Positions 8,477 through 17,535 of a DNA stretch of 64,000 bases are shown in pieces. Location: assembly GCA_016872775.1 (NCBI GenBank), contig VGZA01000022.1:1-64000 (forward strand). Direction: 5' to 3'. This stretch comes from Planctomycetota bacterium (GTDB lineage: Bacteria > Planctomycetota > Planctomycetia > Pirellulales > Pirellulaceae). Position 1 is the stretch's first letter, and every line of letters begins with the position of its first letter. A program made the translations under genes and the position numbers. Below the pieces are notes generated by a model. That model had not been told where the DNA came from and made no database searches. It worked only from the letters and a program-made list of their open reading frames with translations.

Positions 8477-9733
8477 CTACAGTGATTCGAGTGACTCGGT
8501 TGGCTGGGAGGCAACATAAGGCCGATATTCGATCAACTCGATCTTCCACGGTCCGCCAACCCGGTATTCAACGCCTCGCCACTCAATGCGTCGCAGCAGC
8601 AACGCCTGCAGCATCGCGCGGGAATAGACGACCTGGGTGAGCAGTACGGCGGCCATCATCTTGAACAACAGGCCGGGGCTCCACTCCCGGAGTGACTCGC
8701 CGCGGTGCCGCACCAGCATTCGCATGCGTCTTTCCAGCCAGGCAATCAAGGGGCAGAGCGACAGCTGGTAGATTCCGAGACAAACCAGGCAGGCGTTGGC
8801 GTCGCCGAGGACACCCTGCCCGAATTGCCAGGCGGCCCAGGCCGCCGCCACGATCGGTACCGCCGTCGTCATCAAAGCGTGTCCAACAACGGCGACCCAA
8901 CCGGGATGGTAAAGCCGGGCAGTCAGTAACTGGCGCGTCACCCAGCGCGTGAACGATCGCAGGTCGCAAGACTCCCGGTTCACCATCATCAACGAAGGCA
9001 CAAAGCTCAGTCGGTATCCTTTTTGCCGCAACTTGGAATAAAGCATCGTGTCTTCGCACAGCGCGTTGCTCCAGAATTCCAGCAATCCCGCCTCGCGAAT
9101 CACGCGCGTCTTGACCGCCAGCGTTCCGCCCCAGGCGATCCGGTACCAGCACATCTGTACGACGGCGGCCGCGTTCCATAAGTATCGGACCAACGATCCC
9201 CAGTTGGCGATCGCGGGCGCGTACCAGCGATTTCCGGTTGCGGCGCCCACCGCGGGATCGGCGAGCGCCGTCGCCAGTTCCCGCAGCCAACCGCGATGGG
9301 GGATCGTATCGGCGTCGAGCTGTGCGATGAACTCAACGTCGGGCGCCAAACGGCCAATGGTCTGCGCCAGACTGCTGCATTTCAGGCTACAGGTCTGCCG
9401 GCGTTCCTCAAGCAATTCCACGCGAACGTTGGTAAACGAATGCGATGCCAGCCAACGCTGCACGGACTCCAGCGTCGGATCATCGCGATGATCGACGACG
9501 ATCCGCACATCAAAACGGGGATAGTCCTGTTCGAGAATCGCGGTGACACAGCGATCGAGAAACGGATCGAGGCCGCGCAGGCAGAGGATCACGGTAGCGC
9601 GCGGGCAGTCGTCATCGGCCAGAGTTGGCGGAGGGGGTGCCGACAGCAATGCCCCGAACCGCCAGACCAGGAAGGCCTGCGCCACCAGTAAGACAATCAG
9701 CCCCAGACAAATGCCAGCGCCCACCGTTGTCAC
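8477..9733 (-). CDS. Family 2 glycosyltransferase, membrane-bound
   Basis: 418 residues. An N-terminal membrane anchor (about residues 5-30) precedes a GT-A domain with ATVILCLRGLDPFL, the metal-binding DAD at 140-142, an acidic ED pair in SNALCEDTMLYSKL and a TRWVTRQLLTAR segment resembling the QxxRW motif. Hydrophobic C-terminal helices follow, the layout of processive or lipid-linked GT2 enzymes. The start is GTG 9733, which overlaps the TGA of the upstream acyltransferase-like gene as GTGA, indicating translational coupling. Longer in-frame readings would run through that gene in a second frame and are unlikely. Likely partner in making an acylated glycan or glycolipid; donor and acceptor are unknown. 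Confidence 0.85.
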   Translation of the reverse strand: MTTVGAGICLGLIVLLVAQAFLVWRFGALLSAPPPPTLADDDCPRATVILCLRGLDPFLDRCVTAILEQDYPRFDVRIVVDHRDDPTLESVQRWLASHSFTNVRVELLEERRQTCSLKCSSLAQTIGRLAPDVEFIAQLDADTIPHRGWLRELATALADPAVGAATGNRWYAPAIANWGSLVRYLWNAAAVVQMCWYRIAWGGTLAVKTRVIREAGLLEFWSNALCEDTMLYSKLRQKGYRLSFVPSLMMVNRESCDLRSFTRWVTRQLLTARLYHPGWVAVVGHALMTTAVPIVAAAWAAWQFGQGVLGDANACLVCLGIYQLSLCPLIAWLERRMRMLVRHRGESLREWSPGLLFKMMAAVLLTQVVYSRAMLQALLLRRIEWRGVEYRVGGPWKIELIEYRPYVASQPTESLESL

Positions 9734-11121
9734 CGCCGCGGCCTCCCTTCGCCGGCCCAACCGCCCGCGCCGGAGATCTCCAGTCCGCCTGCGGAAGCGA
9801 TGAGCCGCTTGTGCAAGATCACCAGGAACCGATCGCGATCGGTCGGATTCAAGTAGCGGCCATCCATTCTCGCGCAGATTCGCAGGCGGTCGTTGTAGGT
9901 CAGTACGGCACACGTCAACAGCGTATTGCGTCGCAACGGTGCATAGACGTCCAGGTGCTCCAGCAACAGATTACCTACACGCAGAAGACCGCCCTCGCGC
10001 GGCAAGCGCCAATGATCGAGCGGACGCATTGTATTGGTGAACACGGCGGTGGCCACGCAATGCTGGTTCGCCGTCAGACGGGCAATTCCACCGGGGAGCA
10101 TTCGGGCGAATCGCAACGTCAGCGGGAATATCAGGCCGAGTTCGCGGTCCTTGATCAATGTCATTTCCTCGTGAATGCTCCGCAGCAGTTCGTCCGGAGA
10201 ATCGCAATCCGCGGGCTGACGATCGAGATAGACGGTGCTCACGATGTTCGCCGCGGGGATCGAGTGATCCTCGGCACGACGCATGTTTATCGGAATCATT
10301 AATCGCATCCAATCCTCGTCCCGCACCGCCCCTCTCTCCACGCGCCAGTCGTGGATCGCCAGAAAGTTATCCCGCGTCAGCAGGTCGTTCAGGGACACGG
10401 ACTGGCGTTTCGCAGCGTCGCGCAGCGCCGACGATTCCTCGGCGCTCAAATCGACGCACCCCACGATTCGTCCGTCGGGCGCGGAGGGGCTGTTCACGTC
10501 CATGGAGACTGCAACCAATGTCGCCGGCTGACGGGCCACAAATTGCCGGATTCCACGTAATCCCACCGCCAGCTTCGGTAACTTGCGCAGCCAGCCAACG
10601 GCGGAAAGCCCGAAGCGATTCCGTTCGATGAGCCGATTCGGTTCCAGTCGCTGGAATTCGATCTGCTCCATCGCAGGCTCGCTGTTCGCATAGTGCAGCA
10701 GCAGGTCCTCGAGGAACTGAAATGTTCCGCGACCGTCCGCGCGCGTGTGGTGAAAATGCAGCACGAGGATCGTGTGGTCGTCACGAACATCGACGATCAG
10801 TCGCGTGGGGATCCCGTCGCGCGCCTTGATCGGCTGGGCGGGCGGAAATTCCGGTTGGGGATCGCCGTCGGTGCTCCATTCCAGCGGGGCGACCTCGGCA
10901 TCCACCGATCCGGATACCCACTCGTATCGCCCCCAACGGGTCCGTCGAACCTGGGCACCCAGCAGTGGATGCCTTCGCAGGGCATGCCGGAAGGCCGCTT
11001 CCATACGCGTACGATCGGCGCGGCCGGCGAAGCGGCAGCGGGCCAGGACGTCCAGTTCCGAACCGGAACGGTCGTCGACGAGAAACGACTCTTCAAACGG
11101 CGTCAGTGGAATCGGAAACAT
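9730..11121 (-). CDS. Condensation-domain-like acyltransferase
   Basis: 463 residues with HHTRADG at 114-120, the HHxxxDG catalytic motif of the CoA-dependent acyltransferase superfamily (NRPS condensation domains, PapA and wax-ester-synthase types), near the usual position for a stand-alone enzyme. No carrier or adenylation domain is attached, so a free acyltransferase moving an acyl group to a sugar, lipid or alcohol is more likely than peptide synthesis. ATG 11121 begins the conserved sequence MFPIPLTPFEESF; no strong ribosome-binding site is visible. Its stop overlaps the GTG of the GT2 gene. The pair may build an acylated glycolipid; this is inferred from coupling and from PapA/GT pairs known in other bacteria. 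Confidence 0.75.
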   Translation of the reverse strand: MFPIPLTPFEESFLVDDRSGSELDVLARCRFAGRADRTRMEAAFRHALRRHPLLGAQVRRTRWGRYEWVSGSVDAEVAPLEWSTDGDPQPEFPPAQPIKARDGIPTRLIVDVRDDHTILVLHFHHTRADGRGTFQFLEDLLLHYANSEPAMEQIEFQRLEPNRLIERNRFGLSAVGWLRKLPKLAVGLRGIRQFVARQPATLVAVSMDVNSPSAPDGRIVGCVDLSAEESSALRDAAKRQSVSLNDLLTRDNFLAIHDWRVERGAVRDEDWMRLMIPINMRRAEDHSIPAANIVSTVYLDRQPADCDSPDELLRSIHEEMTLIKDRELGLIFPLTLRFARMLPGGIARLTANQHCVATAVFTNTMRPLDHWRLPREGGLLRVGNLLLEHLDVYAPLRRNTLLTCAVLTYNDRLRICARMDGRYLNPTDRDRFLVILHKRLIASAGGLEISGAGGWAGEGRPRR

Positions 11122-11381
11122 AGGGCGCTCAAAAAGGGAGCATTCGACGCTGGGCGAGCGAGGGTCACGACTGCATGGCAATGGCTTGTTCGAACGGATT
11201 TGCGCGTGCCTGTCAATCCTGCAGTTCAATACTGCCCCGTCAATACGGGCCACACGGCGACCGCGGGGACTTTAATCGGCTGTGCCGGAGCGGTACGATA
11301 GGTGCCATCGCGGCAGCTCGCCTGCTGCGCGGTTTCCTGGACGCTGTAACTTCCGAGCCGTACCCGTTGTGGAGATTACCC

Positions 11382-12497
11382 ATGTCACGTTTTGCAATTA
11401 TCGGGATCAGTTGCATCGCGATTGCCGTCGCCTCCGGATGTGGCTCACGCGGTTCGACGACGGTCGTCCCGGCTGGCAAATCCAATAACGGCGGCGACAG
11501 TTCCGGCGCTCCGGGCAGTGCGACGTCGTCGTCAGCCGGCAGTTCCACGACGAAGAATGACGGGGACGGATCCGCCACTTCCGGCGCCACCGGAGAATCG
11601 AGCAGCGGCACCAAGACCAAAGGCACGATCGCGGCATCGCTGCTGACGCTCGAAAACCCGTTCTTTCGAGTCATCGGCGACAACATCACTGCCGCCGCCA
11701 AGGAGGCGGGCCACGATGCAATCATTCTCAGTGCGGACAAAGATCCGGCCAGGCAGGCCAATCAGGTGAAGGACTTTATCGTCAAGAAGGTCGCGGCCAT
11801 CGTCCTCAGTCCCTGCGAGTCGCGGGCGATTATTCCGGCGATCAAGGAAGCGAACGAGGCGGGCATTCCGGTGTTTACGGTCGACATTCCGGTGGAAGAC
11901 CCCCAGGGAAACGGTGTTCAGATCGTGAGCCAGATCGCAACCGACAATTATGGAGGTGGCCGTGAAGCCGGGCAGGCGATGATCGAGGCGCTCGGCGAGC
12001 AAGGGGGAAAGGTCGCGATCCTGCACTTCAAGCAGGCTCAATCGTGCCGATTGCGTGTCCGCGGATTCCGGGAAGTAATCGACGCGCACAATGCGGCGAA
12101 TAACGGCCCGATCGAAATCGTCGCGGAACTGGAAGCGGGTGGATCCAAAGATCAGGGCTTCAAAGCGGCCGAGGATGCGGTGCAGGCTCATTCCGATTTG
12201 CGAGGCGTTTTTGCCATTAACGATCCTTCCGCGTTGGGCGCGCGGGCCGCGCTGGAGAAAGCGGGCAAGGCCAGCGAAGTCGTCATCATCGGGTTCGACG
12301 GTCAACCGGAGGGCAAGCAGGCAATCAAGAACGGGGAGATTTACGCCGATCCGATTCAGTTTCCCGAGAAGATGGGTACGGAAGTTGTGGAAGCGATTCT
12401 GCGCTACTACCGCGGGGAAGAAGTGGCCGCTGAGCAGCTGATTCCGACCCGTCTGTATCGCAAGGCGGACGCCGCGGACGATTCGACGTTGAAATAG
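11382..12497 (+). CDS. Sugar ABC-type periplasmic binding lipoprotein (RbsB-like)
   Basis: 371 residues: lipobox AVASGC with Cys20 as lipidation site, a Ser/Gly/Thr-rich linker (about 21-85), then a periplasmic-binding-protein type I fold of the ribose/galactose class (ENPFFRVIGDNITAAAKEAG, IPVFTVDIPVED, NDPSALGARAALEKAG, VIIGFDGQPEG). It probably binds a pentose or hexose in the periplasm while tethered to a membrane. GGAG precedes ATG 11382 by a normal spacing. No permease or ATPase gene lies beside it, so it is an orphan here. The upstream 260 bp is shared with the divergent acyltransferase gene and should hold both promoters. Confidence 0.88.
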   Translation: MSRFAIIGISCIAIAVASGCGSRGSTTVVPAGKSNNGGDSSGAPGSATSSSAGSSTTKNDGDGSATSGATGESSSGTKTKGTIAASLLTLENPFFRVIGDNITAAAKEAGHDAIILSADKDPARQANQVKDFIVKKVAAIVLSPCESRAIIPAIKEANEAGIPVFTVDIPVEDPQGNGVQIVSQIATDNYGGGREAGQAMIEALGEQGGKVAILHFKQAQSCRLRVRGFREVIDAHNAANNGPIEIVAELEAGGSKDQGFKAAEDAVQAHSDLRGVFAINDPSALGARAALEKAGKASEVVIIGFDGQPEGKQAIKNGEIYADPIQFPEKMGTEVVEAILRYYRGEEVAAEQLIPTRLYRKADAADDSTLK

Positions 12498-12543
12498 CCT
12501 GCATCTTCCCGGATCGGGCTGGTGACAAATCCCGACCCGCTGT

Positions 12544-14196
12544 TTACTTGGCGGCCGTTGTCGTGCCGGCAAAGTGGGAAGGAGAGTCTTCCAGCACAAG
12601 GTAGTCGTCTGCGCAAACCGTGTTTTGTCCGTTGTGCAGGTAGCTGCAGCACCCTCCGACCGCGACTCCGGCATCCAGGGCTTGCTGCGTCCGCTGCAAG
12701 AGCCGCTGGGCGTTGTCCCCTTTCGTCGCCTCGCCAACGCCAAAAGTCGCGGTAAAACCAAGAGTGGATTCCTTGAACGGCAAGTGGCATCGTCCTACCG
12801 CGTTCCGCAGTCGTTCGGCAACACCGACAGCATTGAACAGGGATGCTGTCGGCATCAGAACCGCGAAGGAATCGTCGGAGAACCGCGCGATGTGGTCCAT
12901 TTTCCGCATCGTCGCTCGAAGAAACTGCGCGCATGCGCGAAGCACGAGGTTCTGAGCCCGTTGCCTGTCTTCGCCGCCAAGGCGTCCGAAGTCATCGATC
13001 CGCATCAGCACGATCGACAACGCAACGCCCCCTCGTTTCCACTCCGACATCCGTCGGTTCAGGTCCTCAAGGAACACCGCGCGGTTACTCAGGCCCGTGC
13101 TGGAGTCGCTCGACATCGGCGCGGTTGGCTTGTCGCCGTTTTCGGCGGTGGCTGGCGGCGGCCGTTCGACGGGGGCGGACGGTTCGATCGGCGGAACGGG
13201 ATCGGCTTGTTTCGGCGCCTGGTCGGGGGTGGTCGATCGCGGGACAAAACGGACAAAGTTGACACCGTCGTGATAGTGACCGCAATCCCGGCCATCTCGT
13301 TTGCTGACGTACAGCGCCTCATCCGCTCGTTTCAGAACTTCTTCGGCGTTTTCCCCCGGTCGCATTTCCGCCAGACCGACGCTGGCGGTGACATGCAGCG
13401 GTCGTCCTTCGAACTGCAGGGACATCGCGCCAATCGCGGCCCTGGCCCGCTCCGCGGCGATGTGCGCCAGGCTGAGCGACGTGCCGGGGAAGATGATCGT
13501 AAATTCCTCGCCTCCGTAGCGGCAAACGATGTCGTCGCTGGATACGCGCGCTTTCAAAGTCGACGCGACGGCTTTGAGCACTTCGTCGCCCGCGCTGTGG
13601 CCGTACTTGTCGTTCAATCGCTTGAAGAAGTCGACGTCCAGCAACATGATGGAGGTCGATCGGCCCTGCGATCCGGACGCCGCGACACACTTATGCATCT
13701 CCTCGTCGAACGCCCTGCGATTATTCACGCGCGTCAGCGCGTCGGTGCGCGCCTCGGAAACGTGCGATTCAATTTCCTTCGCCTTGGCCTCCAACCGATG
13801 CTCCGCATCGACCAGCTGCTCCTGCATCTTGGCGTTCGCTTCAATCAAACGAGCCACGACGGCCATCACGCTCTCGCTGGAGAGGCCAGCTCCCGCCGTC
13901 AACTCGCTGTTTATCTCCTGGACCCGTTCGCTGTGCTGGCCAACCTGGGCCGCGACGCTGACTGCCAGCGACTGCAATTGCTGGAGAGAATGTCTGGCTT
14001 GACGTCGATCCTGGTCTTGAACCTGTTCGGTAACCCGCTTTGTCGAATCGGACCGTCTCCAGAACGACACACGCGGCAGCCAGCAGCCAAGCGTGACTCC
14101 GAGTGCAATCGCCGTGGAAAGCGACGTTATGTCGACGAAAAGTGGTGTCATGAAAGTGGCAATCTCGCACCAAGTCAAAAAATCGTCGTTGAGCAA
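12544..14196 (-). CDS. Diguanylate cyclase with one active and one degenerate GGDEF domain
   Basis: 550 residues. One N-terminal membrane helix (about 18-40) and a coiled-coil-rich linker (50-145) precede a first GGDEF domain with DALTRVNNRRAF and the active-site GGEEF at 228-232. The allosteric I-site RxxD is not intact: the two positions read Ser and Asp (SSDD). After a Pro-rich linker (320-360) a second GGDEF-like domain carries SDDSF (440-444) in place of GG[D/E]EF and is probably inactive, perhaps regulatory. The product should make c-di-GMP. TTG 14196 is preceded by AGGA five bases upstream; ATG 14151 would give 535 residues without a ribosome-binding site. A possible effector (MshEN-like repeats) is the next gene downstream. 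Confidence 0.85.
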   Translation of the reverse strand: MLNDDFLTWCEIATFMTPLFVDITSLSTAIALGVTLGCWLPRVSFWRRSDSTKRVTEQVQDQDRRQARHSLQQLQSLAVSVAAQVGQHSERVQEINSELTAGAGLSSESVMAVVARLIEANAKMQEQLVDAEHRLEAKAKEIESHVSEARTDALTRVNNRRAFDEEMHKCVAASGSQGRSTSIMLLDVDFFKRLNDKYGHSAGDEVLKAVASTLKARVSSDDIVCRYGGEEFTIIFPGTSLSLAHIAAERARAAIGAMSLQFEGRPLHVTASVGLAEMRPGENAEEVLKRADEALYVSKRDGRDCGHYHDGVNFVRFVPRSTTPDQAPKQADPVPPIEPSAPVERPPPATAENGDKPTAPMSSDSSTGLSNRAVFLEDLNRRMSEWKRGGVALSIVLMRIDDFGRLGGEDRQRAQNLVLRACAQFLRATMRKMDHIARFSDDSFAVLMPTASLFNAVGVAERLRNAVGRCHLPFKESTLGFTATFGVGEATKGDNAQRLLQRTQQALDAGVAVGGCCSYLHNGQNTVCADDYLVLEDSPSHFAGTTTAAK

Positions 14197-14311
14197 GTGA
14201 GTCCTACGAAGCGAAAGTGACCAGCCAACCCTAGGTTACCACCCGCCCGAGTCAATACCGACCGCGGGCCGCAACGAGGTTCCGGGGCCGCAACGCGCCG
14301 ATTCGCCGCAC

Positions 14312-14689
14312 TTAGTCGACCGCGCAGGTCTCAAAGTCCGGCTTATTCTGGTAATAGCGGGTCAACTCTTCGTCCAGAGTGGACGGGTCTACAACTCCCA
14401 TTTCCAGCAGGATCGTCGTCAAAGGGCGCGACTCCTCGGCCTGGGCCATCAGCAGATCGGCGACATCACGGCGCGACATCGTCTGTAGTTCGATCGCCAC
14501 TTCACCAAACGGCCGCTGGGCCGCGATCTGCTCGCCCAGCAGAAGAAGCAGTTGATGGGAATCCAGTTTTCCACGTTGCAACGCCAGCCTGCCGATCGGT
14601 GTGCGGCTGCGGTGCTCGTGCTCCAGCGCCTCCACCAGCTGCATCGGCGTAATGATTCCGCGACGAACAAGATAGGTTCCTAACGACAT
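14312..14689 (-). CDS. Small protein of four MshEN-like repeats
   Basis: 125 residues almost entirely made of four units of about 25 residues, each resembling the half-motif of MshEN/T2SS-E N-terminal domains: SLGTYLVRRGIITPMQLVEA (2-21), PIGRLALQRGKLDSHQLLLL (31-50), PFGEVAIELQTMSRRDVADL (60-79) and PLTTILLEMGVVDPSTLDEE (88-107). In MshEN proteins two consecutive units bind c-di-GMP through LG..L and G.I...QL residues; units 1 and 2 keep most of these, units 3 and 4 fewer. The gene lies 115 bp downstream-independent of the cyclase, upstream of it in transcription order on the same strand, so a c-di-GMP receptor role is plausible but inferred. No ATPase domain is attached. Confidence 0.65.
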   Translation of the reverse strand: MSLGTYLVRRGIITPMQLVEALEHEHRSRTPIGRLALQRGKLDSHQLLLLLGEQIAAQRPFGEVAIELQTMSRRDVADLLMAQAEESRPLTTILLEMGVVDPSTLDEELTRYYQNKPDFETCAVD

Positions 14690-14779
14690 CGGGTACCCCG
14701 TCGGAAGATCTGAGCGGTTACGGGCGCGACCGAACCTCCAAAAGGCCGCGATGCCCGTCCCGGAAATCGTAGCTCGAAA

Positions 14780-16405
14780 TCACCCGCCAGAGCCCACCGC
14801 GCGGTCCGCCGGAACAGTCCGATCGTCTGTCCGCGAGCTGAAAAGCGGCAGCAACGGCATAAGCGACAGAATGTGCAGCGGAAACAACACCTGGGGCGCT
14901 GAGCTCCGGATCGCCTGATCGATCAGTACGGTTGCCGGTACGAGAACCGCACCGGTGACCAGTGCGGCAGCCGCGATCCGCCAGGCAATACCGACGGGCA
15001 GGGTCAAGAACAACGCCGCCGCGATCGTTGGAACGAGAAAAAAATGCGACATGCCGGGTAGAAGCCAGGCGACAACGAGGCCGAGCAGCGCATAGCCGAA
15101 CGCCACCCACCAGGCGGTTGTTTCGAGGGAGTGGTCCCGCAGCACGCGGTACCCGATGCCCACGAATATCAGAACCGCGAGTCCCCAATAGGTTGTGAAC
15201 AGTTCGGTGGAGTACGCATCCCAAGGTACGGCGTACGGTAATGTACGCTGCACGAAGCGCAACGCGACTCCGACCGCCACGGCGATCGCCAGGAGTCCGA
15301 TTGCCAGCGCCAGCAATCGAATTCCCACGCGCCAGGATGCGGGCTGCAGCAGCCGGCGATGACCCAGCATCACCAGCCAGAACAAGGGGATCAGCGAAAG
15401 CGTCAACGCCCATGACTGTGGATAGACCAGCACGAACAGCCCTAGCAGATCGCCGAAGACCGCGTCGTCGCTCGACTCCAATTCGCTCCAATCACACGCC
15501 CCCAGCCAGCGCGCCATTTCCAGCGCGTTATCGCCATGGTGCTGCACGCTGCGGGGATCGAGCGTCCGCCAGCGATCGGTCTCCTGGTGGTAGTTGCGCA
15601 CGTCGCCGATGAACGCGAAATTCAGACCGCGGCAGGCATGCTCCAGAAAAATCGTGAAATCGGTGCTGTTGGGCATTTTGCGGTAGACCGTGACAAATGC
15701 GGAACCGGTCGCGACCGGTCGAGGCAGATGGCGGACGGCGCCGCGCACGATCTCCAGGTTGAAGGCGGCGGTCTCGTACATCAGGCTGGCACCGCTCGAA
15801 CCCCGCGCGTCGAAGTTCACCAAAAGGGGCCGCTCCCGCGCAAGCGGATGCTGTTCGGCAAATCCTCGCGCCCCCAGCAGCGCGACTTCCTCGCCATCGG
15901 TAAACAACAGATAGACGGGGTGCCGCCACGCTTGCTCCCGATGCCGCAAGGCCCGCGCTGTCTCCAGCAAGGCGACCACGCCGCTTCCAGAGTCCCCCGC
16001 GCCCGGGGCGCGGGGCGCCGAATCGTAATGCGTAACCAGAATCAGCGGCGTTCCCTGTTCGGGACCGACGACCTTGGCGAGCAGATTGACGACACGGATC
16101 CCTTGCACTTCAACCCACTGCTCCTCGACATCCAGATCAAGTGCCTTCAGTTCTTCGCGGAGCCGTTCGCGGAAGTCGCGATGTTCCGTGGATCCGACGG
16201 GGCGCGGGAGTTCGGCTTCCAACATCAGCCGCCGCAGGACGGTCATCGCCCTCTCCGCCGAGAATTCAGCCGGCGGCGCGTTGGAAGGACGCACGTCGTG
16301 CCCGCGCTGCTGATATCGGGCGAAGCCAAAAGTCAAGATCAGACCGGCAATGACGGCGACGCGAACGTTCCGAACAGCCCGGTTCCCGGTCGAAACGGAA
16401 AACAA
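14780..16405 (-). CDS. M28-family zinc aminopeptidase with C-terminal membrane domain
   Basis: 541 residues. An N-terminal hydrophobic segment (15-29) is followed by the M28 catalytic domain: THYDSAP (His126), GAGDSGSGVVALLE (bridging Asp138), FTDGEEVALLG (Glu172 base, Glu173 ligand) and a later Asp near 199. The second half (about 330-520) contains roughly six to eight hydrophobic helices, so this is a membrane-integral peptidase with its active site probably outside the cytoplasm. The start is TTG 16405, supported by AAAGGA six bases upstream; no in-frame ATG precedes the catalytic domain. It follows the NHL gene by 27 bp and likely belongs to the same operon. Peptide substrate is unknown. 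Confidence 0.85.
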   Translation of the reverse strand: MFSVSTGNRAVRNVRVAVIAGLILTFGFARYQQRGHDVRPSNAPPAEFSAERAMTVLRRLMLEAELPRPVGSTEHRDFRERLREELKALDLDVEEQWVEVQGIRVVNLLAKVVGPEQGTPLILVTHYDSAPRAPGAGDSGSGVVALLETARALRHREQAWRHPVYLLFTDGEEVALLGARGFAEQHPLARERPLLVNFDARGSSGASLMYETAAFNLEIVRGAVRHLPRPVATGSAFVTVYRKMPNSTDFTIFLEHACRGLNFAFIGDVRNYHQETDRWRTLDPRSVQHHGDNALEMARWLGACDWSELESSDDAVFGDLLGLFVLVYPQSWALTLSLIPLFWLVMLGHRRLLQPASWRVGIRLLALAIGLLAIAVAVGVALRFVQRTLPYAVPWDAYSTELFTTYWGLAVLIFVGIGYRVLRDHSLETTAWWVAFGYALLGLVVAWLLPGMSHFFLVPTIAAALFLTLPVGIAWRIAAAALVTGAVLVPATVLIDQAIRSSAPQVLFPLHILSLMPLLPLFSSRTDDRTVPADRAVGSGG

Positions 16406-16432
16406 TCCGAATCCTTTCGCTGCATGCCAAGG

Positions 16433-17530
16433 TCAGCTGAGTCGCTTCAGGCGGCTGATGCGACCGGTCGATACCCATTCGGCGACGAAGATGTTCCCGT
16501 GCGCATCGAAGCAGGCGTCGTGGGGATGCACGAATCGCCCCGCCAGCCATCGTTCGCGATTGCCTCGAATCTCGAATTTGGAGTCGGCCTTGAGTCGCTC
16601 CACGTCCTCGCCAAGCCGCGCAACAACCTCATTCTTCGAATTCAGCAGCGTGATGCGCGCCACCAGTTCAGGAACCATCATCAGGTCCTTCCAGGTATCA
16701 ATATTCGCCGGCAGCCCATAGCCATGGAGGGTCTCCAGGTATTTTCCGTCCATGCTGAAATACTGCAGGGTGTGATGGGCCCGATCGCAGACCACGATCG
16801 CGGGCTGGCGTCCCGGTCGCCGATCGATCCAGATCCCGTGCGGTGTGTCGAATTTTCCCTCGCCGGCACCTGGCCCGCCAAAACTCGACATCCACTCGCC
16901 GTTCTTGTCGTAGCGGTGAATCAGAAACGATCCGTAACCATCGGCCAGAAAGAACCCACCGTCATCAAGAAACGCGAAATTGGTCGGCATGAATCGGTCG
17001 CGACCCCAGACTTTTTTCGGGTCGCTATCCTCACCCTCGGCATAAACCTTGGCCTGCATCGGTGCTCGACGCTGCCAGACCACGTCGCCCTTCAACGACA
17101 ATTTGGCGAACGACTTTACCTGCTGGTAAGCGCAGACATACAGGAATTCTTCGTTGCCCTCCCGGCGAACCTCGATTCCATGTCCGCCACCCTGGAACTG
17201 GCTGCCAAACGCCCGCACGAAGGTGCCCTGCTCGTCGAAGACAAAAATCGAGGGATGATCTTTGAGGTTCTCGTGCCCTTCATGAATCACGTAGAGATGG
17301 CCGCTCGAATCGACCGCCACGTTGTGAGTTGTCTGCCAATGGAACCGATCGGGCAACTTCGGCCACTCGTGTTCGACTTGGTAGCGATAATCTCCCTGTC
17401 CGGTGATCACGGGTGATTCCGATTTGCGAGCCGTAATCACGGCGGGTACGGCCATCGTTGCGGCAGTGGTCGCGGCGGTTGCCAGAAACTGGCGCCGTGT
17501 CGTGGCCATACCCGAGCTGATCTCACGCAT
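16433..17530 (-). CDS. Tat-exported NHL-repeat beta-propeller protein
   Basis: About 365 residues. TTRRQFLATAATTAATMAVP is a Tat signal. The rest has NHL-type blades (HNVAVDSSGHLYVIHEGHEN, DTPHGIWID, HPHDACFDAHGNIFVAEW), typical of six-bladed propellers similar to peptidyl-alpha-hydroxyglycine lyase-like domains, though no catalytic metal set can be assigned. ATG 17530 sits five bases after the DUF1501 stop; an ATG at 17509 directly before the Tat motif is equally plausible. Close spacing implies co-transcription with the DUF1501 gene upstream and the M28 peptidase downstream. Role probably extracytoplasmic binding or lyase; not resolved. Confidence 0.8.
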   Translation of the reverse strand: MREISSGMATTRRQFLATAATTAATMAVPAVITARKSESPVITGQGDYRYQVEHEWPKLPDRFHWQTTHNVAVDSSGHLYVIHEGHENLKDHPSIFVFDEQGTFVRAFGSQFQGGGHGIEVRREGNEEFLYVCAYQQVKSFAKLSLKGDVVWQRRAPMQAKVYAEGEDSDPKKVWGRDRFMPTNFAFLDDGGFFLADGYGSFLIHRYDKNGEWMSSFGGPGAGEGKFDTPHGIWIDRRPGRQPAIVVCDRAHHTLQYFSMDGKYLETLHGYGLPANIDTWKDLMMVPELVARITLLNSKNEVVARLGEDVERLKADSKFEIRGNRERWLAGRFVHPHDACFDAHGNIFVAEWVSTGRISRLKRLS

Positions 17531-17535
17531 CAAAG

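Noticed and set aside
11175-11381. Extending the sugar-binding lipoprotein upstream to 11175
   Set aside because: The upstream reading has no signal features; GGAG before ATG 11382 and the lipobox 20 residues later fix the start.
12574-14220. Long plus-strand open frame (548 codons) opposite the diguanylate cyclase
   Set aside because: It is an antisense shadow in GC-rich codons; composition is Arg/Gln-rich without domains, while the minus strand encodes clear GGDEF motifs.
15536-17416. Plus-strand open frame of 626 codons across the M28 and NHL genes
   Set aside because: It spans two well-supported genes and has no family signature; an artefact of codon bias on the opposite strand.
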